DNA from: an uncultured Porphyromonadaceae bacterium
GTDB lineage: Bacteria > Bacteroidota > Bacteroidia > Bacteroidales > Muribaculaceae
Assembly (NCBI GenBank): GCA_947177405.1
Contig: CAMWUJ010000002.1
Span: 1-64,000, forward strand
Direction: 5' to 3'
Length of the DNA: 64,000 nucleotides
Part shown: one piece after another, positions 47,768 to 56,959 of the stretch
Layout: every line of letters begins with the position of its first letter
How positions within the stretch are numbered: the first letter of the stretch is position 1
Program-made: the position numbers and the translations under genes
Notes under the pieces: model-generated
What the model was told of the DNA's origin: nothing
Seen by the model: the letters and a program-made list of their open reading frames with translations, nothing else
The model's database searches: none

Positions 47768-48337
47768 ATGAGACATTTTAAAATTTTCCTGTTTCTAACA
47801 GGATTCTTGCTTTTAACCTTAGCTTCTCCTATATCATCAAAAGCTCAGGATATGGAGAAAACCGTTATCATAACAAAGAAGTGGGGAGGGTCGGTGCATT
47901 CACGCATAGTTATGTATGCACTATCAGTTACCGAATCCTACAACTCAGACTTGACAATCGACAACTACAGGTTCCTATTTTCTGCCCAGAATGACAAATA
48001 TGAACTAATTCAAGATTTGTTTGTCGTAGCAGGCGGAAGCGCACAAGAGGTTTTTAATTTTACGAAATGGGTTCTTAGCTTTATTGATACATGCCAAGTA
48101 GAAAACCTTAAGGTGCCTATTGAGGATTTTAATGTGCCAGTTACAATTGAATATAGAAATTTTGGGATTATGGGTAAAAAATACTATATTCAAAATGGAT
48201 CTAAATACCACTGTTTTAAGAAATCTGACTTTGAGAAAATCCAAAAGGAACTATTAAAGTATTGTAAGGAACACGGGATTGATGTTGATACAAAAGTAGA
48301 TGTTGAAGTGAATCCATCACTTGCTAAAAAACAGTAA
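47768..48337 (+). CDS. Exported hypothetical protein
   Basis: 189 aa with a signal peptide (FLFLTGFLLLTLASPISSKA). The mature protein is mostly predicted beta with a basic start (KTVIITKKWGGSVHSRIVMY) and a short Lys-rich helix at the C-terminus. No family is recognised. It follows the long structured leader described above. Confidence 0.65.
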   Translation: MRHFKIFLFLTGFLLLTLASPISSKAQDMEKTVIITKKWGGSVHSRIVMYALSVTESYNSDLTIDNYRFLFSAQNDKYELIQDLFVVAGGSAQEVFNFTKWVLSFIDTCQVENLKVPIEDFNVPVTIEYRNFGIMGKKYYIQNGSKYHCFKKSDFEKIQKELLKYCKEHGIDVDTKVDVEVNPSLAKKQ

Positions 48338-48453
48338 TTTTCTTTTTTTACAATAAGGGATAGAGTATTCGCACTACTCTATCCCTTCTCCTAATGAAAC
48401 CAAGCGTGACTGGGTAGGTGTCACGCATTAGTCAAATCAAAAATATAAACAAT

Positions 48454-48663
48454 ATGAGTGATCTAAAAGTAGGCGATGTCGTTAGACTAAAATCCGATGA
48501 AAACGGAGTTAAAATGACAGTCGCATCTGTAAACAATGGAGAGATACAATGTATCTACTTCAATGAGTCGGAACAGAAAGTTGTCATGACAATGGCTATG
48601 CCAGAAGAGGTTGTCACTTTAACGAACAATACAACAAAGGCAGAAAAGGATTTTTATAGATAA
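48454..48663 (+). CDS. DUF2158 (YodC-like) small protein
   Basis: 69 aa from the ATG at 48454; the in-frame extension to 48418 is not part of the domain. It has the family opening VGDVVRLKSDENGVKMTV followed by a beta-rich core. Small SH3-like proteins of unknown role, frequent in accessory DNA. Confidence 0.75.
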   Translation: MSDLKVGDVVRLKSDENGVKMTVASVNNGEIQCIYFNESEQKVVMTMAMPEEVVTLTNNTTKAEKDFYR

Positions 48664-48678
48664 ACTAAAACTATTGCC

Positions 48679-48915
48679 ATGACTCCTTATTTCAGCATTA
48701 GTCCAATTACAGGCAAACGCTCCAGTGTTCAAGGGTATGAGTATGGTGAAGACTATATTAACATTTGTTTTTCAAATGGAAGTGTCTATACCTACACTCT
48801 TGAATCTTCTGGCGAAGGCCATCTTTCAACATTGAAAAGTCTTGCAGATGCGCAAAGTGGTTTGAATACTTACCTGACGAAATTCAAGCCACCTCACGCT
48901 TCCAAAACTCGTTAA
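48679..48915 (+). CDS. Small protein, possibly KTSC-like
   Basis: 78 aa. The pattern SSVQGYEYGEDYINICFSNG then SVYTYTLESSG resembles the KTSC domain (Ser-Ser, Gly-Tyr, and an FxxGxxYxY core). Starts 15 bp after the YodC-like gene and overlaps the convergent YopX-like gene by 4 bp at its end. Confidence 0.55.
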   Translation: MTPYFSISPITGKRSSVQGYEYGEDYINICFSNGSVYTYTLESSGEGHLSTLKSLADAQSGLNTYLTKFKPPHASKTR

Positions 48916-49163
48916 TCGAAGACCATTAGTTCTTCATTCTCTTCAAACGGACCTATTCTTTCGAAACGGGATAGGTCTTTTTGCGTGATATTGTGGATAT
49001 ATCCACCACCACCTATTGCTTCTACCTGTGGGAATCTTGGATTCCAATATATGCGGTAGTAATCCTCTCCGTCATATATCACATCATCTTCATAGATTCT
49101 ATGTCCATTCTTGTCAACCAAGTCAGAAGGGAAATCAGAAGCTACCATTTTTATATCTTTCAT
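48912..49163 (-). CDS. YopX-family protein
   Basis: 83 aa from the ATG at 49163 (an upstream in-frame ATG at 49205 adds 14 unrelated residues). The YopX pattern is visible in SDLVDKNGHRIYEDDVI followed by the acidic end (ERIGPFEENEEL). YopX-like proteins come from phages and integrative elements, supporting a mobile origin for this stretch. Confidence 0.75.
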   Translation of the reverse strand: MKDIKMVASDFPSDLVDKNGHRIYEDDVIYDGEDYYRIYWNPRFPQVEAIGGGGYIHNITQKDLSRFERIGPFEENEELMVFD

Positions 49164-49313
49164 TTTAATCTCGCTCTTTTTCGTTATCTTTGTACTACCG
49201 AACAATCGGTGTAGGTTTGTATATAATTGCCTAATTTAATTCCCCGTTAGAATAATTCATATCATGGAACATGTAGTCTCATGTATCAATAATATAATTA
49301 AATAGTACTACAC

Positions 49314-49604
49314 ATGAGTGTTTTGAATTGGATATCCGGCATTTTGATGGCAATAGCATTGATTCTTCCTTCGATTTTATCGGGTTGGTATAAAAAGATT
49401 AATATCTTTTTAGTGGGAGTAGCGTTTTTCATTCTGCTATATATCCCTTTGGCTATTAAGGTTTTCTTCTTTACCCCTGATAATGGTGGATATGATCACG
49501 AATTATTGATATGGCAGATATTCATTATAGGACTCCTTAAAATTTTCTTGTCATTCTTAATAGGTTGTCTAATCATGGCGATAGGGAATAAGAGAATAAA
49601 ATAA
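49314..49604 (+). CDS. Small three-helix membrane protein
   Basis: 96 aa with three hydrophobic helices (about 4-24, 30-55 and 64-92) and a polar loop (FTPDNGGYDHE). No family recognised. Followed 51 bp later by the Sel1 gene on the same strand. The gap 49164-49313 before it holds a TATCTTTG box near 49184 but no clear partner box. Confidence 0.55.
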   Translation: MSVLNWISGILMAIALILPSILSGWYKKINIFLVGVAFFILLYIPLAIKVFFFTPDNGGYDHELLIWQIFIIGLLKIFLSFLIGCLIMAIGNKRIK

Positions 49605-49655
49605 AAGCTATCAATTCCTAAATTATAACTACTTAAACCATTGAAGAAAATAAGA

Positions 49656-51233
49656 ATGAAAAAAATATGGAATTCTATATTTCTCCTTTTTGTTTTTTTC
49701 CTGACATTCCTTAACAATGGAATTCTTTTTGCTTCCCAAAATGAAAGCAAGGAATTAACCAAAGCCTTGGAGTATCTTGAAAAATATAATAAAACCGGGG
49801 ATAGTGGATACCGCAGACTCTTCCAAGAATACTTGTCAGATGCTGCTGAAAATCGAGACTCGAAAGCGGAATATCTTTATTATCAATTTTCAAAACATCG
49901 TCCATACAATGGAGAGGTATATGAAGATATCCGTTTATCCGATTCTTTAGCCTATGTTTATCTGGAACGGGCTGCCGTTAGAGATTATCTTCCTGCACTT
50001 GGTGAAATGGGGCACTTATATTCTCAAGGCGTGTATAATGGGTATCATGATATAAAGAAAAATCGAAATCTTGGATTTGATTGTCTCAAACGGGCAGAAA
50101 GCCTAAATGATCCTGATATTCATCTTGCATTGGCACACCATTATATCGGTCAATCAGATAGTATTACAAATGGTTTAGCAAATGCTGATGCAGAATTGAT
50201 CAAAGTAGAGAAATTTGGTAATAAAAAATATTTTTGGCCTGTATTGAAGGCAAAAGCTAATATAGCCTTTCTCAAAGATGATTTCAAGACAGCATCAGGT
50301 CTTTATAAAAAGTGGCTTGAAAAGTCAGATCAGGAGATAAGGAAAGCTTTTCAGGGTAAATGGATGAAAATGGATGAAAATTTTGTAGCTCCCGATTATG
50401 ATGATCTTGCTATGGCTGCCGGATCATTTATGGAAAGTGGAGACATTCAGTTGTTAACTATGGTTACAACAGGAAACGATGTAGTGTTGAATTCAAGAAA
50501 TTATGATGAACCAAAAATAAAGATGGATCTTTCAATCTGGGATTCTTCTGATCAAGGGAAGATAAACTTGCATATTATGGAGATTGTAAATGACTATTTT
50601 GTAAGAGGTAACAGGGTAAAGGGAAACAGGTTGAAGAAATACTCATTTTTACCCACTCTCTATTCATATAGTGAGGCGTTTCCTTCCGGCTTTTATCTTG
50701 ATATGTCTCGATATTATAAAAAGACAGGAAATTATAATATGGAGAAGGAGGTTTTGAAAAAGGGATCTGAAAAAGGAAATCGCAATTGCTCTTTGATATT
50801 GGCTTCACGGTACTTTTATGGAAGTGATGATTATCCAAAGGATTTAGATTCATGCTATGAATATTTAGGTAGAATCGAAAGTGATATGCTTTCCAATAAG
50901 TCTATGTCCGGGGAAATTGCAGCGAAAGCAGCTTACCTATTATCGAAAATATATTATACTTCAGACTTTTCTCATCATGATTATAAGAAAGCCGTATCAT
51001 ATGCCAATAGGTTCCGGAATGTAAAAGGATTTTCAAATCAGTCTCGTGCTCTTAGCGATATTTATCGACTTTTATCGAATTGCTATCGGTTTGGAAGGGG
51101 AGTGGAGATTGATGAGAAGTTGGCTGATGAATACCTGAGTCACGCCTCCGAGGAAGGTGACCCCGATGCCAAGGAGATAGTGGAATGGTTCTATGGGGAG
51201 AAGAAAATGGTGGATTCATCCAATAATCCCTAA
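49656..51233 (+). CDS. Exported Sel1/TPR-like repeat protein
   Basis: 525 aa from the ATG at 49656 (a TTG five codons upstream is less likely). Signal peptide (IFLLFVFFLTFLNNGILFAS). Helical repeats throughout, with recognisable Sel1 units near 85-150 (YVYLERAAVRDYLPALGEMGH) and at the C-terminus (LLSNCYRFGRGVEIDEKLADEY), the latter matching the C-terminus of the protein at 44144. The middle is diverged. It resumes the signalling island after the mobile insert. Confidence 0.8.
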   Translation: MKKIWNSIFLLFVFFLTFLNNGILFASQNESKELTKALEYLEKYNKTGDSGYRRLFQEYLSDAAENRDSKAEYLYYQFSKHRPYNGEVYEDIRLSDSLAYVYLERAAVRDYLPALGEMGHLYSQGVYNGYHDIKKNRNLGFDCLKRAESLNDPDIHLALAHHYIGQSDSITNGLANADAELIKVEKFGNKKYFWPVLKAKANIAFLKDDFKTASGLYKKWLEKSDQEIRKAFQGKWMKMDENFVAPDYDDLAMAAGSFMESGDIQLLTMVTTGNDVVLNSRNYDEPKIKMDLSIWDSSDQGKINLHIMEIVNDYFVRGNRVKGNRLKKYSFLPTLYSYSEAFPSGFYLDMSRYYKKTGNYNMEKEVLKKGSEKGNRNCSLILASRYFYGSDDYPKDLDSCYEYLGRIESDMLSNKSMSGEIAAKAAYLLSKIYYTSDFSHHDYKKAVSYANRFRNVKGFSNQSRALSDIYRLLSNCYRFGRGVEIDEKLADEYLSHASEEGDPDAKEIVEWFYGEKKMVDSSNNP

Positions 51234-51335
51234 GATTCACACAAGAAAGGAATGTTTTCTTGCAGATTGAAAAATAGATTATTAACTTCGCGATATAAAG
51301 ATAAACGAAATATAAACTTTTAAATTCTGATATAT

Positions 51336-52019
51336 ATGGAGACTAAAACTATCAACTCCGTTTCCGGAGGGGAAAAGAAGGAAAATAAGAATGGGAAAGG
51401 GAAAAATGTTGCTATGGAGGGTGCTAAGGTAGCAGGAGCCGCAGTCGTAGGAGCAGGAGCTGCATTTGCCGCTTCAGCAGCTTTCTCTTCCCCTGATGAT
51501 GTCCAGGAGGAAATCGTTGCTCCAACCGATGAAGAGAATGTTGTCGGCAATGGAGAAGAGAATCAAGTGGAAGAGGAGAAACCCAAAGCTGATGCCCCGA
51601 AAGAGGAGGTGAATCCCGATGAGATAGTGATCTCTCATGAACAGGTAGAGGAGATATTAGGCCCACAGGATATCGCCGTAGTGGAGGTGGAACCGGTGGA
51701 GGGAGAACCATCAATCACTCCGGGTGAAGATGTCATAGCAGTAGTGACACCCACAGATCCTTCTGAAATCATTGATCCGGGATCCATAATTGAAATAGAT
51801 CCAACAACTATTGAAATTCCGGAAGAGAATATCGTAATGGTAGATGTTGATCCGGAGAATATTTTAGATCCCGAAGATATTATTATTGATGGTCTTCCCC
51901 AGGATCCTGGTCCCGGTGCGGAGATTCCTGAAATTGATGATCCTACATTCTTTTCCGCTGAGATTGATGATACTGCATTCGAATCTGCTGAGTATATTGC
52001 TCCGGATGACATAATCTGA
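51336..52019 (+). CDS. Ala-rich, very acidic low-complexity membrane protein (paralog 2)
   Basis: 227 aa. Same plan as the protein at 38366: basic Gly/Lys-rich N-terminus (EKKENKNGKGKN), Ala-rich hydrophobic helix (about 28-50: AGAAVVGAGAAFAASAAF), then about 175 residues dominated by Asp, Glu, Ile and Pro (EEILGPQDIAVVEVEP, VDVDPENILDPEDIIIDG). No Cys and few basic residues in the acidic part. No known family. It starts the last operon of the island, 7 bp before a Sel1 gene. Confidence 0.7.
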   Translation: METKTINSVSGGEKKENKNGKGKNVAMEGAKVAGAAVVGAGAAFAASAAFSSPDDVQEEIVAPTDEENVVGNGEENQVEEEKPKADAPKEEVNPDEIVISHEQVEEILGPQDIAVVEVEPVEGEPSITPGEDVIAVVTPTDPSEIIDPGSIIEIDPTTIEIPEENIVMVDVDPENILDPEDIIIDGLPQDPGPGAEIPEIDDPTFFSAEIDDTAFESAEYIAPDDII

Positions 52020-52026
52020 TACGGCG

Positions 52027-53556
52027 ATGAAAAAGTTATTCATAACAATAGGAATCGCTCTTATGGCAGGATCGATTCCGGCATTGGCTGCAAAGCCTGT
52101 GCAGACGAAGGCGGAGGCTATTGACAGTATAAAGAATGTAATAGCCCTCGCCGGCAAGGGGGATGCCGATGCGCAAAATCGACTTGGCACCTGGTATTAT
52201 ACCGGCAAGCATGTGGATCAGGATTACAGACAGGCATTAGAATGGTGGTCAAGGGCTGCCAAGCAAGGTCATAATGAAGCTGTCGGCAATATGGGAATAT
52301 CCTATCAATATGGACGAGGCACCGACCGTGACTCCCTGATGGCTGTGAAGCTTTATGAGAAATCTCTCAAAGGAGGGAACCCCTCCCTTTTGGAACGACA
52401 TGAAAAAATGGCTCAGAAGGGAGAGCCTTTCAGTAATATGCTTCTCAATGAAGTCTATCGGAAAGGTATAGGTGTGGAAAAAGATACGGAGAAGGCGAAC
52501 AAGTATTTGGCTGCTGTTGCTGATAAAGGTGACTTGATTGCACAGCGAGATCTCGCTCTGATCTATCTCAATGCCAAGAATCCTGCTGCTGCCGCTCCCT
52601 GGTTGAAGCGCGGTGCGGATGCAGGCAACAAGACATGCCGCTACTATTATGGTCAACTTCTGCTCAATGGTAACGGTGTGAAGCAGGATAAGAAGGCCGG
52701 TGCTAACTATATGCTTCTTGCCGCCCGCGACACATTCCCACAGGCGATGTATTATCTCGGCAATCTTTATATGGATGGTGAGGGACTTGCTAAAAGTCCG
52801 GAACAGGCTGTGGAATGGTATCAGAAAGGAGCCGCCAACGGTGAAAAACGCGCCATGTGGAATCTCAGCCGTTGCTATCGCGAGGGTGTCGGCACTCCGG
52901 TGAATTATTTCAAATCCGCTTATTGGCTTGCGGAAGTGGGAGCAGATAATAATTTTGTGGAGGTGAAGAAATTATTACGTGATACAATCCCCAATTCTCC
53001 TTTTGTGAAATACCTTGAAGCTTTCAGTAAGCTCGACAGTAATTCTTTTCCCGAAGCCATGAAGGATTTCAAGGCTATGGAGAAAGCAGTTTCAACAGAT
53101 TCCAAGATTATGCAGGGCTTTATTCTTATGGCTGATTCATACAATAAGAAGAATTACAAGAAAGGGTTAAAGCTATTAGAGGAAGCTGCGAAAGAGAATC
53201 CTATGGCGGAATATTTTCTTGGGGCTTTGTATGAAAACGGACAAGGAGTAGATCGCGACATGAAGAAAGCTGCTGAATATTATCAGAAGGCTGCCGACCG
53301 CGGGTTCGGGCTTGCAATGGGGGCACTCGGCGACATGTATTATGAAGGTAGAGGGGTAGATACTGATTTTGCCAAGGCTTGTGAACTTTATGAGCAAGCT
53401 TATACAATCGGAGAACTTTACGAAGGCCCGGCCGGTCGTTATGCCACTTGCCTTGCAGAAGGGAAGGGAGTGACTCAGAATAAAGAGAAAGCAGAAAAGG
53501 TGAATAAGATCAATCATAAGAAAAAATTTCAGGCTCTCCTGGATCTTATGAAGTGA
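52027..53556 (+). CDS. Exported Sel1-repeat protein (about ten repeats)
   Basis: 509 aa with a signal peptide (LFITIGIALMAGSIPALAA). Well-conserved Sel1 repeats of 36 aa cover most of the protein (AQNRLGTWYYTGKHVDQDY, AVGNMGISYQYGRGTDRDS, AMYYLGNLYMDGEGLAKSPEQ, AMGALGDMYYEGRGVDTDF). It starts 7 bp after the acidic membrane protein, so the two are co-translated, mirroring the acidic protein and Sel1 pairing of the larger operon. Likely a periplasmic scaffold. Confidence 0.88.
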   Translation: MKKLFITIGIALMAGSIPALAAKPVQTKAEAIDSIKNVIALAGKGDADAQNRLGTWYYTGKHVDQDYRQALEWWSRAAKQGHNEAVGNMGISYQYGRGTDRDSLMAVKLYEKSLKGGNPSLLERHEKMAQKGEPFSNMLLNEVYRKGIGVEKDTEKANKYLAAVADKGDLIAQRDLALIYLNAKNPAAAAPWLKRGADAGNKTCRYYYGQLLLNGNGVKQDKKAGANYMLLAARDTFPQAMYYLGNLYMDGEGLAKSPEQAVEWYQKGAANGEKRAMWNLSRCYREGVGTPVNYFKSAYWLAEVGADNNFVEVKKLLRDTIPNSPFVKYLEAFSKLDSNSFPEAMKDFKAMEKAVSTDSKIMQGFILMADSYNKKNYKKGLKLLEEAAKENPMAEYFLGALYENGQGVDRDMKKAAEYYQKAADRGFGLAMGALGDMYYEGRGVDTDFAKACELYEQAYTIGELYEGPAGRYATCLAEGKGVTQNKEKAEKVNKINHKKKFQALLDLMK

Positions 53557-53631
53557 TTTTAAGAAAGAATAATTAGTTAGTTCCTGCTAAACCGAACAAT
53601 TTAAATTTTTGATTGTATTATTACGTAGGAG

Positions 53632-53670
53632 TGGTGGATTTCGCGTGAGCGGACTCCACCAATTTTTATT
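53632..53670 (+). terminator. Possible terminator before the amino-acid permease
   Basis: Stem tggtgga (53632-53638) with tccacca (53655-53661), 16-nt loop, followed by atttttatt. It probably ends the acidic-Sel1 operon. Confidence 0.45.
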
Positions 53671-53746
53671 ATTACCCGACGATAAAGTCCTTGATGACCT
53701 CGTAGTCATTGCTAAAAGGTCTTGTGTTAGAAAAATTTGGATATCG

Positions 53747-55129
53747 ATGTTGTCAAATGGAAAATTAGGCTTCTGGGGTCTTACTGCTTTAGTGTTTGGC
53801 CTTGTTGTGGGATTGGGAATTTTCAATCTGCCTCAGAATATGGCTGCCTCGGCCTCTCCGGGTGCTGTGTTCTGGGGATGGGTGATCACAGGCTTGGGAA
53901 TACTCCCTTTGGTGTTGGCCTTCAAATGGCTCAGCACCCATTACCCGCAATATAATGCAGGATTATATCAATACGCCTTAGCCGGATTCGGAAAATATGC
54001 GGGATTTAACATAGCATGGGGATACTGGCTGTGTTCTGCATTTTCAAACGTGGCCTATGCAGTGATACTCAACGACTCGGTTGGAGCTTTCTTTCCGGTT
54101 CTTCTCAAGCATGGGGCGGCTATGGTGATCTTTGGATCCATCATGATATGGGTGATGTTCTTCATAGTTTCCATGGGTCTGCGCACAGCCAAATTCATCA
54201 ACAACCTTCTTGCCTTGATCAAGATTCTGATGCTTCTGGGCATTATAAGTGTCTTTATAATCTTTTTCCGACTTGATCTTTTCAAGGCAGAAATATGGGG
54301 AGATTTCTCTCTGATCGGCACTCCGATGGATCAGATAAAATCCACAATGATGATCACTCTGTTCTGTTTCTTTGGGGTGGAAGGAGCTGTGATGATGTCG
54401 GCTCGGGCCAAGAAGTATAAAGATGTGGGTAAAGCTGGAATTGCCGGCTTTCTCATATCTCTGACACTATATCTTTTGGTGTCGCTGCTATGCTATGGAT
54501 TAATGGCACGAGCCCAATTAGCAAAACTCCCTAACCCATCAATTGCATATATACTTCGCGATGTGTGTGGTTCCTGGGCCTATTGGACCGTAATCGTCGC
54601 CATTATCATATCTCTGTTAGGAGGATGGGTGTCATGGACTTTAGTTGTGGCGCAGGTGCCATACGAGGCTGCATTGGTGAAGATTCTTCCTCCGGTTTTT
54701 AAAAAAACAAATCGACACGGAATGCCTACATTCGGATTGATGGCTTCAAGTGTGGTGATGATGCTCTTTCTTTTGCTGGTGGTTATGGCTGATGATGTCT
54801 ATCTCGCGGCGCTCCATATAACCAGCCTCATGATTATTCCATGCTATCTCTTCACCGGCCTCTTCCTATATAAGGTTGCTCCCGACTTAAAGATAAAAGG
54901 GCTGGCCACGGTCACAATTCTTTTCTGTCTATGGATGGCATACGCAGGTGGACTGAAATTGTTATTCATGACATCATTATTCTATCTATTAGGCACCGGC
55001 TTCTATATACGGGCTCAAAGAGATAATTATCCTGAACGCAAGAAACTGTTCACTCCTGTAGAGTGGGTATTTTTTATTCTTCTGTGTGTGGCTTCGGCTG
55101 TTACTGTATATCTCTTGACCCTTTATTGA
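53747..55129 (+). CDS. APC-superfamily amino-acid permease/antiporter
   Basis: 460 aa from the ATG at 53747; the open frame upstream to 53609 has no membrane or family character. About 12 membrane helices. The APC signature is in helix 1 (LVVGLGIFNLPQNMAASA, with the GxGIFxxP substrate motif) and further on in FFGVEGAVMMSARAKK. It resembles the basic amino acid/polyamine and glutamate antiporter branch. The next gene is an AspT-type antiporter, but no decarboxylase is present nearby. Substrate unproven. Confidence 0.85.
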   Translation: MLSNGKLGFWGLTALVFGLVVGLGIFNLPQNMAASASPGAVFWGWVITGLGILPLVLAFKWLSTHYPQYNAGLYQYALAGFGKYAGFNIAWGYWLCSAFSNVAYAVILNDSVGAFFPVLLKHGAAMVIFGSIMIWVMFFIVSMGLRTAKFINNLLALIKILMLLGIISVFIIFFRLDLFKAEIWGDFSLIGTPMDQIKSTMMITLFCFFGVEGAVMMSARAKKYKDVGKAGIAGFLISLTLYLLVSLLCYGLMARAQLAKLPNPSIAYILRDVCGSWAYWTVIVAIIISLLGGWVSWTLVVAQVPYEAALVKILPPVFKKTNRHGMPTFGLMASSVVMMLFLLLVVMADDVYLAALHITSLMIIPCYLFTGLFLYKVAPDLKIKGLATVTILFCLWMAYAGGLKLLFMTSLFYLLGTGFYIRAQRDNYPERKKLFTPVEWVFFILLCVASAVTVYLLTLY

Positions 55130-55190
55130 ACATGGTCTTGAATTTTCTTGTTTTAAATTCATATAATATTCTTGATAATCCATATCTGCT

Positions 55191-56891
55191 ATGATTGATT
55201 CTATTATAAATATTTTGCGCGAATATCCCACATTAGCTTTATTCCTGACAGTAGGGTTAGGTTTCCTTTTCGGGCGAATAAGAATCGGCAATTTCTCTTT
55301 AGGAAGTGTCACTGCAGTATTGCTTGTTGGTGTGCTGATAGGTCAACTCAACATTCCGATGTCGGGACCGCTGAAGATGGTGTTCTTTATGATGTTTCTA
55401 TTTTCAATAGGATATAGTGTAGGCCCTGACTTTTTCCGGTCGCTCCGAGGTGATGGCTTGAAGCAGGTTGGCTTCGCACTTATCATGGGGGCATGCTGCT
55501 TTGGAAGTGTCATGCTCTTGGCGTCGCTGATGGGATATACCAAGGGAGAGACAGTGGGTATGTTTTCCGGATCCCAGACTTGCTCAGCGCTTATAGGGGT
55601 TGGAACAGAAGCCCTCGGCAGATTGGGCCTTTCACCTGAGAAACTAAAGGAGGAAGTCAATATAATTCCGGTCTGCTATGCCGTGTGCTATATTTTCGGC
55701 ACTTTGGGCACAGTCATCATACTTGGTAATCTCGCACCGCGTCTCCTGGGAGGCACCGAAAAGGTGAAACAAGCTACAGTAGAGTTGGAAAAGAAGCTGA
55801 ATTCAGGCGACCATTCGAAAGACCCGGCTTATGTCAATGCCATGCAGACCGTGGATTACCGCGCCTTTCATGTGAAGTCGGATTTTTTCAATATCCCGCA
55901 GACTGTGCATGATACCGAAGTATATCTTCATCAACAGGGTATCGATGTCTATATCGACAGGATACGCCATAACAACGATATTTTCGCACCCCGCCATGAC
56001 GACCGTATATATGCCGGAGATGAAGTGGTGGTGTGTGGAAGATCAGAATTCATCATCCATGTGGAAGGATATATCGGGAATGAGATTTCAGATGCGGAAA
56101 TATTGACTTATCCGTTAGACCGTGTGGGTGTCCTTGTTAAGAAAAAAGAATTCATTGGAAAACGTATTTCCGACCTCCGCCGCCATAGTTTCATGCATGG
56201 AGTGGTGGTCAGGGATGCTTTCAGAGATGGTAAGCCCCTTGAGATAAGCCTTGAAACCACTTTCCAAAAAGGTGACCGTCTCACGGTGGTGGGTCGTCCT
56301 GTACAAGTAAAAACAGCAACCTCCCATATAGGTCATGTGGATCGTCCTTCTGTCCAGAGCGATCTTATGTTTGTCGGACTTGCAATCTTTATTGGGGGCC
56401 TTTTCGGAGCTATGAGTTTCTGGGTAGGAAGTATTCCTGTAAGTTTCGGCACGAGTGGCGGCGCTCTGATAGCCGGTCTGGTATTCGGTTGGCTTCGTTC
56501 CAAGCGACCCACTTTCGGCAATATCCCCGATGGTGCTCTATGGCTTATGAATAATCTTGGTCTTAACGTCTTTATAGCTGTTGTGGGTATAGAGGCAGCT
56601 CCCTCGTTTGTATCAGGAATAAAAACCGTCGGCCCGATGCTCTTTGTGGTTGGTGCCATCGCCACTATGATTCCCGTTTTCTTCGGTCTTTGGTTAGGTC
56701 ATAAGGTATTTAGGTTTAATCCGGCCATCACAATGGGATGTGTGGCCGGAACGCGAACCTGCACAGCTGCTTTAGGTGCTGCTCAGAATGCTTTGGGGAG
56801 CACCGCTCCGGCAATCGGATATGCCGTGACCTATGCCGTAAGCAATATAATGTTGGTGATCTGGGGGCTTATCACTGTGCTTATAATATAA
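55191..56891 (+). CDS. AspT/YidE-type putative aspartate:alanine antiporter
   Basis: 566 aa with the duplicated AspT-Asp-Al-Ex membrane domains at both ends (GLGFLFGRIRIGNFSLG, FSIGYSVGPDFFRSLRGDGL; GALIAGLVFGWLRSKRPTFG, GCVAGTRTCTAALGAAQNA) and two central RCK/TrkA-C-like regulatory domains (about 205-390). Each membrane half carries the typical SGSQTC/AGTRTC segment. The family exchanges dicarboxylic amino acids for their decarboxylation products. It follows the APC permease by 61 bp on the same strand. Confidence 0.87.
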   Translation: MIDSIINILREYPTLALFLTVGLGFLFGRIRIGNFSLGSVTAVLLVGVLIGQLNIPMSGPLKMVFFMMFLFSIGYSVGPDFFRSLRGDGLKQVGFALIMGACCFGSVMLLASLMGYTKGETVGMFSGSQTCSALIGVGTEALGRLGLSPEKLKEEVNIIPVCYAVCYIFGTLGTVIILGNLAPRLLGGTEKVKQATVELEKKLNSGDHSKDPAYVNAMQTVDYRAFHVKSDFFNIPQTVHDTEVYLHQQGIDVYIDRIRHNNDIFAPRHDDRIYAGDEVVVCGRSEFIIHVEGYIGNEISDAEILTYPLDRVGVLVKKKEFIGKRISDLRRHSFMHGVVVRDAFRDGKPLEISLETTFQKGDRLTVVGRPVQVKTATSHIGHVDRPSVQSDLMFVGLAIFIGGLFGAMSFWVGSIPVSFGTSGGALIAGLVFGWLRSKRPTFGNIPDGALWLMNNLGLNVFIAVVGIEAAPSFVSGIKTVGPMLFVVGAIATMIPVFFGLWLGHKVFRFNPAITMGCVAGTRTCTAALGAAQNALGSTAPAIGYAVTYAVSNIMLVIWGLITVLII

Positions 56892-56959
56892 AGATTTGTG
56901 CTTGTAATATGGTGACTATTTTTTAATGCAAGCACATTATAATTCACACTTAAAGATAA

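Noticed and set aside
38366-52019. The acidic proteins as caspase substrates
   Set aside because: Asp-rich composition is suggestive only; bacterial caspase-like enzymes often prefer Arg/Lys and these caspases are exported, so there is no direct support.
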